Assembly (NCBI GenBank): GCA_021801355.1
Contig: JAJYYB010000010.1
Location: 1 to 64,000, forward strand
Length of the DNA: 64,000 bases
Direction of reading: 5' to 3'
Origin: Microcaldota archaeon
Lineage (GTDB): Archaea > Micrarchaeota > Micrarchaeia > Micrarchaeales > Micrarchaeaceae
Shown here: one piece after another, positions 52,849 to 61,687 of the stretch
Layout of the letters: the number at the start of each line of letters is the position of its first letter
Position numbering within the stretch: position 1 is the first letter of the stretch
Made by a program: the position numbers and the translations under genes
Notes under the pieces: generated by a model
What the model saw: only the letters and a program-made list of their open reading frames with translations
What the model was told of the DNA's origin: nothing
Databases searched by the model: none

Positions 52849-54304
52849 GGCTATGGTGGATTCGATGGCATCTTTCAGTGGCATCGTATCCTGCATAAGG
52901 ACTATGCCTAACCAGGTGGACAACGTTTACTCGGCAGTGGGCGATAAGGCGGTAAACTTCAGAAGCGGCACGGTACTTTCCCTCAATGACAGGGTTGAGT
53001 TTGATATAGATCCTAACGGTTCCGCCAGTGCTCCTCCAATGGCGCAAAATGTTTCGGTAATCGGAAAGGCAGACAAGCAAGGAATTGATGCTGCCGTGAT
53101 CGCTTTGTCCGAATCCGTAGATTTGAGGGACAACTTTTCAGCAGTGGATGAACTGCTGGCAAAACACCGTGAAATCCTTGCATGCGCAAAAAACATGGAG
53201 GGCGCATTGGTTGACTGCGCCAGGGCGCTTACTATGGCATTCATATCTGGTGCGCCAATAACGGTAAGGTTCCATAACGACGGGGACGGCTCAACAGGCG
53301 CGATGGCGCTTTACCTGGCTCTTGGCAAGCTCCAGGAGAGGATATCATTTGGGGGCAGGAACATAACATGGAAGATGCACAGGGGCATATCATATGACGA
53401 ACAATCGTCATTTGAGGACCTTATGCATTTCAGCCAGTATGAAAGCTCGGGCAGGCCGATTGTAGTTATAATAGACTTCGGCACATCCCCAGAGAGCGAG
53501 AAATCAATAAATCAGGTAAAGGACAAGGAGAAGGCCCAGCTCGTATGGCTTGACCATCATCCGCCCTATGAGGGGTTCCCGCAGGATATGATAGGCTTCT
53601 ACATCAACCCATGGAATTTTGGGGGGAACAGCGACTTCACCGCCGGAGCATTGGCATGCGTGTTCGCTACAGTGATAAATAGATGCGATGCCGCTGCGCT
53701 TGTGGAAGCGTCACTGGTCAGCGACTACAGCGCATACGCAGATTACGATGACAAGCAAGCGCAGGAAACCGCCCTCGTACTTGACCTGCTTACGAGCGGG
53801 AGCAGGTCGCACAGCATGGCGAGCCCCACGCCGAAGACCTTCCTGGACGTGCTAGGCAACAAGAAGCTTTACAGCGACACGATGTTCCATGCCAGGAACC
53901 TGCTCGACGAGGCGCTTGAGATAGCGCTACAGAGAGCAAAACGCTACAAAAATACCTTTGGGATAGGCATATACGTTCTTGATTTTGGTTATATAGCGGA
54001 ACTTGGGAACGGCTATCCGCTTCCCGGTAGGTTCAGCTCGAGGCTACAGGGAAAGTTGGAGGGGATCAACGGCGGCAAGACGCTCACGATAGTGCATTAT
54101 GGCAACTACATATCTATAAGGGAAAGCGACGACATCGTACCGAAGATAAAGGTGCTGGACTTGGTAAACGAGCTGAAAGCTTCATCAGAATATGTAGAAT
54201 CGGGCGGAGGGCATAACGAAGCGGCCAGCATGAGGGTGCCTAGGCAGCACACAAAGCAGGTGCTGAAATTGCTGTTAAGCAACCTGGGCGCGAATCCGGA
54301 CTGA
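52841..54304 (+). CDS. DHH/DHHA1 family phosphoesterase
   Basis: 487 aa from ATG 52841 (ATG 52853 is an alternative). Motifs are in family order: RFHNDGDGSTGAM (metal-binding DxD), VVIIDFGTSPES, the DHH triad in WLDHHPPYEG, SDYSAYADYDD, and a C-terminal DHHA1 domain with VESGGGHNEAASM. An N-terminal region of about 120 residues precedes the core and may bind nucleic acid. Archaeal members include RecJ-like and oligoribonuclease-like enzymes. It converges with rfcL. Confidence 0.88.
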   Translation: MLKAMVDSMASFSGIVSCIRTMPNQVDNVYSAVGDKAVNFRSGTVLSLNDRVEFDIDPNGSASAPPMAQNVSVIGKADKQGIDAAVIALSESVDLRDNFSAVDELLAKHREILACAKNMEGALVDCARALTMAFISGAPITVRFHNDGDGSTGAMALYLALGKLQERISFGGRNITWKMHRGISYDEQSSFEDLMHFSQYESSGRPIVVIIDFGTSPESEKSINQVKDKEKAQLVWLDHHPPYEGFPQDMIGFYINPWNFGGNSDFTAGALACVFATVINRCDAAALVEASLVSDYSAYADYDDKQAQETALVLDLLTSGSRSHSMASPTPKTFLDVLGNKKLYSDTMFHARNLLDEALEIALQRAKRYKNTFGIGIYVLDFGYIAELGNGYPLPGRFSSRLQGKLEGINGGKTLTIVHYGNYISIRESDDIVPKIKVLDLVNELKASSEYVESGGGHNEAASMRVPRQHTKQVLKLLLSNLGANPD

Positions 54305-54317
54305 GCGCGCGTAGGCT

Positions 54318-55550
54318 TCAGGCCGGCTTCTCAAGCCACTTTATCTCCTTCTCTGAAAGATTGTACCTTGATTCGAAGAAATTGACCACTGCAGCGTCCT
54401 CGCCGTTTTTCTCTGCCGCCCTGACCATTGCTGAGAAAAGCGGCAGATGCTCCTTCGTTATAACCGATACGCTCTCGTGTATGCCGCGCTGCATCTTAAT
54501 TGCTATCTGCCTGTCCATACCCCTGCGCTCCTTTGACACGCTAAGCTCCTTTATTATCCTCGGGAAGGCGTATTTCCTGGCCGTGTTAGGGTAATTGCGC
54601 TTGGCCAGCGCGACGCCGCTCGACATGAGCAGGTTGGCGTACCTCCAATAGCCGTAATTCTGCGACCTTGTCGCCCTTGAGAGGAAAATGGTCGAACGTG
54701 CAAGCGCATCGAATGCTGATGAGTTGTCCTTTACATACGTGTACCTTTTAGGTATATTCTCCTCCATCCAGTTGACCATCATCTCAGGCTGGACATCGTC
54801 AGAAAGCGCTGATCTCGCGCTCTGCGATGCGTATATTGTGTAGGTGGAGAAGATCTTGTCTAATGTGCTGAAGATATCTGCATCGCGGTCGCGCAGGCCT
54901 ATTATATCTGCCGCTTCATCGTTGCTACCTGCAAGCGCGAAGGCATCGATGAAGGCGCTGCGGACATCGCCGCTCGAACGCTTCACTATGGCGTCTATCA
55001 CGTTCTTCGTCAAACCGAGCTTTTCGCGATCTGAAAGCCCTGACAACGATACTCTAAGGACGTCGTCCGGCACCTTTGCGAACCTAACATCATCAACCAA
55101 GCCCCTCAGAAATGATATGTTGCGGTCCCACTTGTCGTTTGCTATAAGCAGCATCGGGCTCTTCGACTCGTGTATCAGTTTCGTAATCGCAGCGTTAGCG
55201 CCCTTGTCGAAGCGAGGGGCAAGCTCGTCTATCTCATCCAGTATTATCACATTGCGCCTGCCGAAAAGCGTCCGCGAATTGGACGGTGCGACAAGGACCT
55301 TCTCTATTGTTTCCTTGTCCCTGTAATCGCTTGCGCTCAGCTCCACTATATTCCACTTGAATTCTGCAGCCAAGGCATGGGCTGATGCGGTCTTGCCGGT
55401 GCCGGAAGGTCCGTAAATCAGCATAGGGCGGCGCTTCGCCCCGGCCTCTATGTCACTTGCGAACTTCCTTAGTTCGCTTACCGCATGGTCGTTGCCTACT
55501 ATTTCGTTAAGCGATGCGACATCTGTCACGTACTGGTTGGTTGGCGGCAT
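54318..55550 (-). CDS. rfcL: Replication factor C large subunit
   Basis: 410 aa. An AAA+ clamp-loader subunit: Walker A GPSGTGKT (47-54), Walker B with VIILDEIDELAP, a sensor-1 LLIANDKWD, and SSGDVRSAFIDAF near the sensor-2 region, followed by the RFC collar (YGYWRYANLLMSSGVAL). It lacks the serine-arginine-cysteine motif of small subunits, and VGNDHAVSELRKF is typical of RFC-L. No clear PCNA-binding box at the C-terminus (ends IKWLEKPA). The small subunit is not in this window. Confidence 0.93.
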   Translation of the reverse strand: MPPTNQYVTDVASLNEIVGNDHAVSELRKFASDIEAGAKRRPMLIYGPSGTGKTASAHALAAEFKWNIVELSASDYRDKETIEKVLVAPSNSRTLFGRRNVIILDEIDELAPRFDKGANAAITKLIHESKSPMLLIANDKWDRNISFLRGLVDDVRFAKVPDDVLRVSLSGLSDREKLGLTKNVIDAIVKRSSGDVRSAFIDAFALAGSNDEAADIIGLRDRDADIFSTLDKIFSTYTIYASQSARSALSDDVQPEMMVNWMEENIPKRYTYVKDNSSAFDALARSTIFLSRATRSQNYGYWRYANLLMSSGVALAKRNYPNTARKYAFPRIIKELSVSKERRGMDRQIAIKMQRGIHESVSVITKEHLPLFSAMVRAAEKNGEDAAVVNFFESRYNLSEKEIKWLEKPA

Positions 55551-55627
55551 GCGGCATCACCTGATCATGTGCGATTATAAAACTGGTAAGCAATTTCTAC
55601 GCGAGCTATCAACTGTTAAACGAGAAA

Positions 55628-55640
55628 GTATTTAAGTATT
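55628..55640 (+). promoter_or_regulatory. TATA box for the prenyltransferase operon
   Basis: GTATTTAAGTATT lies about 90 nt before ATG 55724, in the gap after divergent rfcL. Normal spacing puts the transcript start near 55660, leaving a leader of about 60 nt. Confidence 0.4.
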
Positions 55641-55723
55641 GCATGGGTATAGTATAGAGACGTTTTATTGGGTGCTATGCACTCTTAGCGGCTTTCTAAA
55701 ATGCCACTTTTTTAGGTAATTGT

Positions 55724-56431
55724 ATGATTCAGTTAGAGTATGTACCACAGCATGTAGCGCTGATACCTGATGGCAACAGGAGATGGTCAAGGAGCCACAA
55801 GTTCAAGCTCTACAGCAGCTACAGCTTGGGCATAGAGAAGTTCATAAACTTCAGCATCTGGGCGAAGAGCTTTGGGGTCAAGACCCTGACGGTGTGGGCG
55901 CTCTCTACAGAGAACATAAGCAACAGGAGCAGGGGCGAGCTTTCGATACTCTATAGGCTCTACACCAGGATGGCCAATGACAAGAAGATATTTGATACGC
56001 TTAAGAGGAACGGCGCGCGCATAATAGTGATAGGCAACCTTTCAAAAGTGCCGAAGCCGGTCCGGACGGCGCTATACGGCCTCGAGAGGAGGACGAAGAC
56101 CTTCAAGGAGCTTTCGATAAACATACTCATAGGCTATGGCGGTAGGGACGATATAATACACGCAGTAAAGAGGATAATTTCAGATAGGAGGATGAAGATA
56201 AGGAACATCAATGAGAACCTTATAAGGGCTTACCTTAGGACCGCTGCCCTCCCTGATGCTGACCTCATAATAAGGACATCGGGCGAGACGAGGCTTTCTG
56301 GCTTCCTGCCATGGCAGTCCGGCTATTCCGAGCTCTATTTCGCTAACAAGTACTGGCCGGATTTCGGGAAGAAGGACTTGGAGAGGGCCTTAAAGTACTT
56401 TTCAACCAGGCAACGCAGGTTCGGCAAATAA
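55724..56431 (+). CDS. uppS: Cis-prenyltransferase (undecaprenyl/dehydrodolichyl diphosphate synthase family)
   Basis: 235 aa. Builds long polyprenyl diphosphates, the lipid carriers of glycans. Motif I HVALIPDGNRRWSR includes the catalytic Asp16. TVWALSTENISNRSRGEL and DLIIRTSGETRLSGFLPWQSGYSEL are the other conserved blocks. Slightly short but complete. First gene of a three-gene run with DUF2070 and a dolichol kinase-like protein, 10 nt apart, which points to lipid-linked sugar transfer. Confidence 0.94.
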   Translation: MIQLEYVPQHVALIPDGNRRWSRSHKFKLYSSYSLGIEKFINFSIWAKSFGVKTLTVWALSTENISNRSRGELSILYRLYTRMANDKKIFDTLKRNGARIIVIGNLSKVPKPVRTALYGLERRTKTFKELSINILIGYGGRDDIIHAVKRIISDRRMKIRNINENLIRAYLRTAALPDADLIIRTSGETRLSGFLPWQSGYSELYFANKYWPDFGKKDLERALKYFSTRQRRFGK

Positions 56432-56441
56432 CGTGTTTTAG

Positions 56442-58292
56442 ATGCCAAAGCCGCCGGACAATGGTAGCTCATCCTTCATATCCAACAGCAGCATCTTCAA
56501 GAAGAACATGCCGAGCACAGCGGTTCTTTTCACGGTAACGCTCTTCATAAGCGTAATATTCGGCATTGCCTCGGTGGCGCTCGTGAACTATCCGGAGCTT
56601 GCCACCAACACGAACCAGATAATAGTGGACGGCATGCTGGCAGGCATAATAGCAATAACGCTGCCTACAGTGCTTACTACGATATTCATAAAGGCGCTCA
56701 GGAGGGCGGTCGAGCTGAACTACCTGTTCTTCGTATCGCTCTTCGGTGCCGTGGTCTACTCCCTGTTCCTTGTGATAGGAAGCGCGACAACTATAGAGGC
56801 CCCTCTCTATGGCATAGCCGGAATAATAGTGCTGGTAGGGGACGCAAGCACGGTGGCATGGTGGCTCTTCGTCAATAAGGTAATGTTCGGGCGTGGCAAG
56901 GGCGGGGTGCTTACGGCCCTCGCGCAGCCTACGCTTAACATACTCACTTACATACCCGTGAGCAGCTTCCTTTTCGTGGTCTCAAAATCCATACAGCTGC
57001 TCTTCCTGAAGCTCTACATAGGCATCTTCATATTCATCATGGTCACCTACTGCATACTTTACATGTTCGACAAGCCTATGGAGCGCAATCTCGGATTCCC
57101 TGCGATAGAAGCTTTCTCGAAGATGTTCCAGGGGTGGATTTTCGACACGAACATTGCATCGCCTTTCGGGCCTAAATTCGGCAGCGCCGCCGATATAGAG
57201 GTGGGCACCCTGGTGCTTAAGGATACCAAAGGCAAACTCAAGTCGATTTTCTTCCTGCCGATGGTGCACTACGGCCCGGCAGGGGCGATAGGCGGCAGCA
57301 ACTTCCCTTATCTCATGGAGAGAAGGATAAACGAGAAATACCGCGCCAACGCATTCATTATGCATGCAAGCGTGAACGAGGATTTCAACCCGGTCTCTGC
57401 AAGGCAGATAACGCAGTTGAACTCTGCGTTAGACATTTGCATCGCAAAGGCGAGGAAGCTTGGCGGCGGCACCAGATATTTCGAATCGAGAGCAAACAAC
57501 GCCACCATAAAGAAGATTGATATAGGGGATCTGGGCATCGTCACCTTTACTAGGGCGCCATACATAACCGAGGATATATCGCCAGACTCGGCGCTGCTGT
57601 TCAACGAGCTGCTGAAGGGCGTGAACAGGAAGCTGATGCTCGTTGACGCGCACAACTCAAGGATTGAGAAAGCGGACGAGGACGAGCTCGCCGGCGTGGC
57701 CTTCAACTCAAGCTACATGAAGGACTATGTGAACGCGATAAAGAGGCTCAAAAAGCCAATCCAAAGCGGGAGATGCCTGGTGTTCGGCTCCAGCAGCGTG
57801 GAGGCTTACTACCAGCTTGGAGCGCCCGAAGACCTAGGGCACGGAAAAATGAACGTAGGGATATTCGAGATAAACAGGTCTAGGTACTGCATCATACTTT
57901 TCAATGCGAACAACATGCTTCCATCCTTCAGGAAGCGGATATTGGAGCATCTCCGAGCGAAGTACGGTCTCAACGCGGAAGTATACACCACAGATACGCA
58001 TGAGGTGAATTCGTTGCGCAACAATGCGAGCAACGTGCTAGGCAGGCACGCAAGCTATGCGAAACTCATAGAGCTGGTCGATGAGGGCGTAGAGAACGCG
58101 CTCAAGGACCTGGGGCCTGTAAACGCTTTCTATGCATCTACGACAATGAAGAATTTCATGATATGGGGTAGGAACGTGCGCGAGAGGATGTTCCAAGTGG
58201 TAAACTCTGTGATGGCGCTTGCGAGGATACTCGTGCCTGCTGCGCTGGTCGGCGGATTCGTAGTTGCAGCATGGATAATATCTATAGTCTGA
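56442..58292 (+). CDS. DUF2070 archaeal membrane protein
   Basis: 616 aa. The N-terminal third has about six transmembrane helices (about 25-215). The soluble C-terminal two-thirds contains FFLPMVHYGPAGAIGGSNFP, HASVNEDFNPVSARQI and LVDAHNS, characteristic of the archaea-only DUF2070. A final hydrophobic helix (about 590-612) ends the protein. Biochemical role is unknown. Here it sits between a cis-prenyltransferase and a dolichol kinase-like gene and abuts the latter, which suggests a role in polyprenol-phosphate handling. Confidence 0.9.
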   Translation: MPKPPDNGSSSFISNSSIFKKNMPSTAVLFTVTLFISVIFGIASVALVNYPELATNTNQIIVDGMLAGIIAITLPTVLTTIFIKALRRAVELNYLFFVSLFGAVVYSLFLVIGSATTIEAPLYGIAGIIVLVGDASTVAWWLFVNKVMFGRGKGGVLTALAQPTLNILTYIPVSSFLFVVSKSIQLLFLKLYIGIFIFIMVTYCILYMFDKPMERNLGFPAIEAFSKMFQGWIFDTNIASPFGPKFGSAADIEVGTLVLKDTKGKLKSIFFLPMVHYGPAGAIGGSNFPYLMERRINEKYRANAFIMHASVNEDFNPVSARQITQLNSALDICIAKARKLGGGTRYFESRANNATIKKIDIGDLGIVTFTRAPYITEDISPDSALLFNELLKGVNRKLMLVDAHNSRIEKADEDELAGVAFNSSYMKDYVNAIKRLKKPIQSGRCLVFGSSSVEAYYQLGAPEDLGHGKMNVGIFEINRSRYCIILFNANNMLPSFRKRILEHLRAKYGLNAEVYTTDTHEVNSLRNNASNVLGRHASYAKLIELVDEGVENALKDLGPVNAFYASTTMKNFMIWGRNVRERMFQVVNSVMALARILVPAALVGGFVVAAWIISIV

Positions 58293-59315
58293 ATGGCATT
58301 TCTTATGGGGCTTCTAAGCGTTGATTATGCAGTTTTCGGGTCTTTCCTCCTTTTGAGCATTGCGGCGAGCGCGCTGTTCATAATCGGCTCTGCGCATGAC
58401 AGAAGGTCAAGAATGTTGCTTTCTGTGCCCTTTGTGGCCTCTGCGCTGATAGCCATGGCAGCTTACCTGCACGCATATGGCCCATCGCAGCCCGGCCTCA
58501 CATTAAGCCTTATTTCCGCGTCGATATTCTTCACGCTCGCGGCGTTATGCTATGTAAAGAAGCCCAAGACCTTCTACATGTCGATGCTTGAGGGAATCTT
58601 GGTGGTACTGTGCTCTGCAACCGCATTCGGCCTGCATTCGATGGCCATGATAGCTGCGCTGGCGATAGGAGGGCTACTAGGCATCGTATGGAACGACAAG
58701 GAGTTCCACATCCGCCGCTCATGGCGCAAGTTCGAGCCCGATAGGAACAAGAAGCACCTCGAGATCAAGCGCGACATATTCCAGATACTCATAGGCGCAG
58801 TGGTCATACTTGCGATCCTTGCTTTGGGCGGCTACGCAAGGCCGGTTGTGTTCTCGCTAGTGGTTCTGGGGCTCGTTTACAGCAACCTCATAAGCACAAA
58901 CCCCCGCGCGCCGTTCGGCGGGTTCCTGGCATCGATGGAGCGGAGCAGCACCACATTCGGAATAGGCGCTTTTTACCTTGCTATGGGCGTATCTTTGATA
59001 CTCGGCTTGGTAACGAGCATGCCGCTCGTCCTGCTCAGCCTGGCTGCGCTTTTCTTCGGGGATTCGGCCGCTACTATAGTAGGCGTGCTTTTCGGCAGCA
59101 TAAAGCTGCCGTACAACAGATCCAAGTCGGTGCAGGGGCTTTTCGGCTATTTTGCCGTTGTGGCCCTCTTCGGCTATCCGATAGTGGGCGCTTATTCCAT
59201 TGTGGCAGGCCTGGCTTTCGCAGTCGTGGAGAGCTTGAGAGTCCCGATAGACGACAATATAGCCGTGGCGATTTTTACCGTCGTAATTTCGATAATCTCG
59301 GCTTCCGTTTTTTAG
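58293..59315 (+). CDS. Dolichol kinase-like CTP:polyprenol kinase family protein
   Basis: 340 aa with about ten hydrophobic segments. The C-terminal third carries the SEC59/DGK1/VTE5 pattern: LFFGDSAATIVGVLFG, LPYNRSKSVQGLFGYF and VVESLRVPIDDNIAV. Family members phosphorylate dolichol or phytol with CTP. ATG 58293 follows the DUF2070 stop directly. With uppS upstream this gives a path from polyprenyl diphosphate to a phosphorylated carrier. The N-terminal half is not recognisable. Confidence 0.8.
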   Translation: MAFLMGLLSVDYAVFGSFLLLSIAASALFIIGSAHDRRSRMLLSVPFVASALIAMAAYLHAYGPSQPGLTLSLISASIFFTLAALCYVKKPKTFYMSMLEGILVVLCSATAFGLHSMAMIAALAIGGLLGIVWNDKEFHIRRSWRKFEPDRNKKHLEIKRDIFQILIGAVVILAILALGGYARPVVFSLVVLGLVYSNLISTNPRAPFGGFLASMERSSTTFGIGAFYLAMGVSLILGLVTSMPLVLLSLAALFFGDSAATIVGVLFGSIKLPYNRSKSVQGLFGYFAVVALFGYPIVGAYSIVAGLAFAVVESLRVPIDDNIAVAIFTVVISIISASVF

Positions 59316-59335
59316 TGGGAAAATCTTGCGACGAC

Positions 59336-59350
59336 AATTTTTCATTTTTT
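59336..59350 (+). terminator. T-rich terminator after the polyprenol operon
   Basis: AATTTTTCATTTTTT lies 20 nt after the stop at 59315 and before the histone gene promoter. This is the form of archaeal oligo-T terminators. Confidence 0.4.
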
Positions 59351-59389
59351 ATGAATGCCACTATTCAAGACTTTGCACGTTTATTTAAA

Positions 59390-59399
59390 GACTTTCCTT
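59390..59399 (+). promoter_or_regulatory. TATA box for the histone-fold gene
   Basis: TTTATTTAAA is placed so that transcription begins near 59418-59422. It lies inside the longer open frame that starts at ATG 59355, so it argues for the GTG start at 59427. Confidence 0.5.
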
Positions 59400-59426
59400 T
59401 GCAAAGGATTTGTAGGGTTTGACCTG

Positions 59427-59747
59427 GTGCTTCGATTGGCTAAACAAAGGGGCTTCAGCCTCTATGATATAGAGCAGTTCATCCGCGAGGCGGGCGCCGA
59501 GAAGGTGAACGAGAAAGCGGTCTTAAGCCTTGAAATGGAGCTTGAGGACACTGTGAACGGGCTGATCAACGATGCATCGATGTACGCCAACTACGCCGGC
59601 AGGAAGCGCCTGATAACTCTTCCTGACATAGAGCTGGCCAAGGGGCACAGCAAGCACGCTAAGCTTTACATACTTAAGAGCAAGCAGCACAAAAATAAGG
59701 TAGTCAAAAGGAGGATCTATGCCGTAGGCAAGGCAGCCTCAAAGTAG
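59427..59747 (+). CDS. Archaeal histone-fold protein
   Basis: 106 aa from GTG 59427 (open frame from ATG 59355, 130 aa). The histone fold covers about residues 10-75: FIREAGAEKVNEKAVLSLEMELEDTV is helix 1 to helix 2, and NYAGRKRLITLPDIELAKG is the loop 2-helix 3 part with the DNA-binding RK. A basic tail of about 30 residues (KSKQHKNKVVKRRIY) follows. Most archaeal histones lack such a tail. Packages DNA as dimers or larger stacks. The end overlaps the convergent transferase gene by 9 bp. Confidence 0.86.
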   Translation: MLRLAKQRGFSLYDIEQFIREAGAEKVNEKAVLSLEMELEDTVNGLINDASMYANYAGRKRLITLPDIELAKGHSKHAKLYILKSKQHKNKVVKRRIYAVGKAASK

Positions 59748-60782
59748 CGCCATCGACTTCAGGGCGAACGCAAGCGCCACAAATAGTAATTCTACTATCC
59801 ACATGTAAAGTGATACCTCCCATTCTGTGCACCTCTTCAGGTTCATTATTATATGGGTCCAGCTATAGATCTTCTTGCCGTACGGCGGTTCGAACGTGCC
59901 GTCGGACCTTAGCTTTCCGAGATCGGTGACCTTGAACCTCCTCCTCGCGTGGAGTATGAACTCTATTATCCAAGGCATGAATACTATCAGGCCGAAAGAC
60001 TCCATGCTGCCCACTATCATGGCAACGACCAGGCCGGTTCCTACGCCATAACTGAAGCTGTCGCCCGGCGTTATCTTTGATGGGTACAGGTTGAATACCA
60101 GGAATGCCATTATCGCTGCGGCGAGTATGCTCGTTATAAGTGCCCCGACATAAGAGCCGTAGATTATGCTGTAGAGCAGCATCCCCAGGCTGGCTATCAG
60201 GCCTGTCCCACCGGCTATGCCATCAAAGCCGCCGAGCAGATTGAACGCATTTGATGCGAAAACAACGGCCAGTGGTATTATTATAAGAGGGTAGAAGATG
60301 CCGAAATTCACCGCCCCTACGAAAGGTATGGCGACTACTTTGACGCCTGCGTTTATCGCCATTAGAGGCACTGCGCCCACTAGCGTGAGCAAGGGCTTCT
60401 GCCACTGCTTAAGGCCCTTCCTTGTGTCCATCATGTCAGTGGTTTTTACCATCGATTTCTTCACGTTCACATCATCAAGAAACCCTACGAAAGCGACCAG
60501 TAGGACTGACAAAAGGGTCGCGAATAGGTACTCGAGCGATACGAACGACGTGTATATGTGGAAACTTGAGCCGAATATGTAGGTAAGCACCCCGATCGTG
60601 AAGCCGAATACCACGGCTAGGCCCCCACTGCTTGGTATTGTCGGCTTGGATTTCTTGTTGTGGTCGGGCGACGTTATGCCGGACTCGAACATGTATGATT
60701 TTAAGAACATCAGGGCTATTATTGAGAAGACAAATCCGGCTATGCATGGTACAAGTATGGTAAGGTATGTGTGGTAAGCCAT
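59739..60782 (-). CDS. GlcNAc-1-phosphate transferase-like membrane enzyme (MraY/Alg7 family)
   Basis: 347 aa with about ten transmembrane helices. It transfers sugar-1-phosphate from a UDP-sugar to a polyprenyl phosphate, the first step of lipid-linked glycan assembly. Key sites: KPTIPSSGGLAVV, FVGFLDDVN (metal-binding Asp pair), FNLLGGFDGIAGGTG, TPGDSFSYGVG, and a cytoplasmic HARRRFKVTDLGKL near the C-terminus. The long insertion at FEPPYGKKIYSWTH matches eukaryotic/archaeal Alg7-type rather than MraY. It acts downstream of the UppS/dolichol kinase products. Confidence 0.9.
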   Translation of the reverse strand: MAYHTYLTILVPCIAGFVFSIIALMFLKSYMFESGITSPDHNKKSKPTIPSSGGLAVVFGFTIGVLTYIFGSSFHIYTSFVSLEYLFATLLSVLLVAFVGFLDDVNVKKSMVKTTDMMDTRKGLKQWQKPLLTLVGAVPLMAINAGVKVVAIPFVGAVNFGIFYPLIIIPLAVVFASNAFNLLGGFDGIAGGTGLIASLGMLLYSIIYGSYVGALITSILAAAIMAFLVFNLYPSKITPGDSFSYGVGTGLVVAMIVGSMESFGLIVFMPWIIEFILHARRRFKVTDLGKLRSDGTFEPPYGKKIYSWTHIIMNLKRCTEWEVSLYMWIVELLFVALAFALKSMALL

Positions 60783-60859
60783 GATAAATACCTCAAATGG
60801 TAGTTTTTAATTAATATAAGCTATTATATTTATCCATATTATTTCCTTTTCATCTAGGC

Positions 60860-60933
60860 GCCCTTGTAGTATAACTTGGATAGAACGTGAGCTTGCGGAG
60901 CTTGTGATCCGGGTTCAAATCCCGGCAAGGGCG
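60860..60933 (+). tRNA. tRNA-Arg (anticodon GCG)
   Basis: 74 nt: acceptor GCCCTTG/CAAGGGC (7 bp), anticodon arm TGAGC-TTGCGGA-GCTTG (anticodon GCG, 60895-60897, with two wobble pairs), T arm CCGGG-TTCAAAT-CCCGG, discriminator G, CCA not encoded. The D stem is weak: only G10-C25 and T11-A24 pair normally, with an A-A mismatch at 12-23. An AT-rich ATTATATTTAT about 30 nt upstream is its likely promoter. No intron. Confidence 0.85.
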
Positions 60934-61003
60934 ATCCACAATTTTCCTGTAGGAAAATGTGTGAATTTAAAAGAATCTTGTGAACGGTAGGTAATTGGTG
61001 TCT

Positions 61004-61432
61004 ATGGCAACTGCAAACGAAGCGGACAAGAAGCAAAAAGGTCTGACTAAAGAAGAGATAAACGCGATGGAGGAGTACCTTAAAGAGAAAAACTTGAAGG
61101 CCAATAGCGAAGGGGCCGTACTCGCCGCTATTGCTAAGATGAAGGAACCAGACCGCTCAATGGCAAAACGTATACATTCCATTGTCAAGGCCAGCGCGCC
61201 TGATCTTTCTCCCAGAACTTGGTATGGTATGCCGGCGTATGCAAAGGGCGACAAGGTCATCTGCTTCTTCCAGGCCGCAGGCAAGTTCAAGGCGAGGTAC
61301 GGGACCCTAGGTTTCAGCGACAATGCCAATTTGGATCAGGGCAACATGTGGCCTGCCTCTTATGCCGTCATGAAGTTGACCCCAGAGGAAGAGAAAAGGA
61401 TAGCGGATCTAGTGAAGAGGGCGGTGAGCTAA
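61004..61432 (+). CDS. DUF1801 (YdhG-like) family protein
   Basis: 142 aa from ATG 61004 (TTG 60995 is also in frame). A Lys/Glu-rich N-terminal half ([20 protein letters not shown]) precedes a DUF1801-type fold marked by [31 protein letters not shown] and the end [17 protein letters not shown]. Family members include YdhG/frataxin-fold iron-binding-like proteins of unclear role. It lies 70 nt after tRNA-Arg and just before a second, truncated relative. Confidence 0.8.
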   Translation: MATANEADKKQKGLTKEEINAMEEYLKEKNLKANSEGAVLAAIAKMKEPDRSMAKRIHSIVKASAPDLSPRTWYGMPAYAKGDKVICFFQAAGKFKARYGTLGFSDNANLDQGNMWPASYAVMKLTPEEEKRIADLVKRAVS

Positions 61433-61476
61433 GGCGGATGCAAGCGCAGAGACAGGCAACGTAATCGAAAAATCAT

Positions 61477-61668
61477 GTGGCAGGAAGGGCAAACACTACT
61501 TTCCCAAAAGTAGCCAAAATAAAAGACTCGAAGAAGCTCTTTAATGCGCGCCTAGACGACAAAACAGTACGCGCTATCAGCTTTTACGAGACAGGCATTA
61601 TAGATGGTGCAGCGCTCAAGGCGCTGATCCTCGAAGCCGTGAAGCCGAATGCATCAAAAAGCAAATAA
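61477..61668 (+). CDS. Short DUF1801-related protein or fragment
   Basis: 63 aa from GTG 61477. DSKKLFNARLDDKTVRAISFYE and DGAALKALILEAVKPN resemble the C-terminal part of DUF1801 proteins, without the core that precedes it in the neighbour. No in-frame start exists upstream because of a stop at 61462. It may be a degraded duplicate of a longer gene or a genuinely small protein. The Lys-rich C-terminus is short. Confidence 0.5.
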   Translation: MAGRANTTFPKVAKIKDSKKLFNARLDDKTVRAISFYETGIIDGAALKALILEAVKPNASKSK

Positions 61669-61687
61669 TGTGGTATCAAGAATTTAT

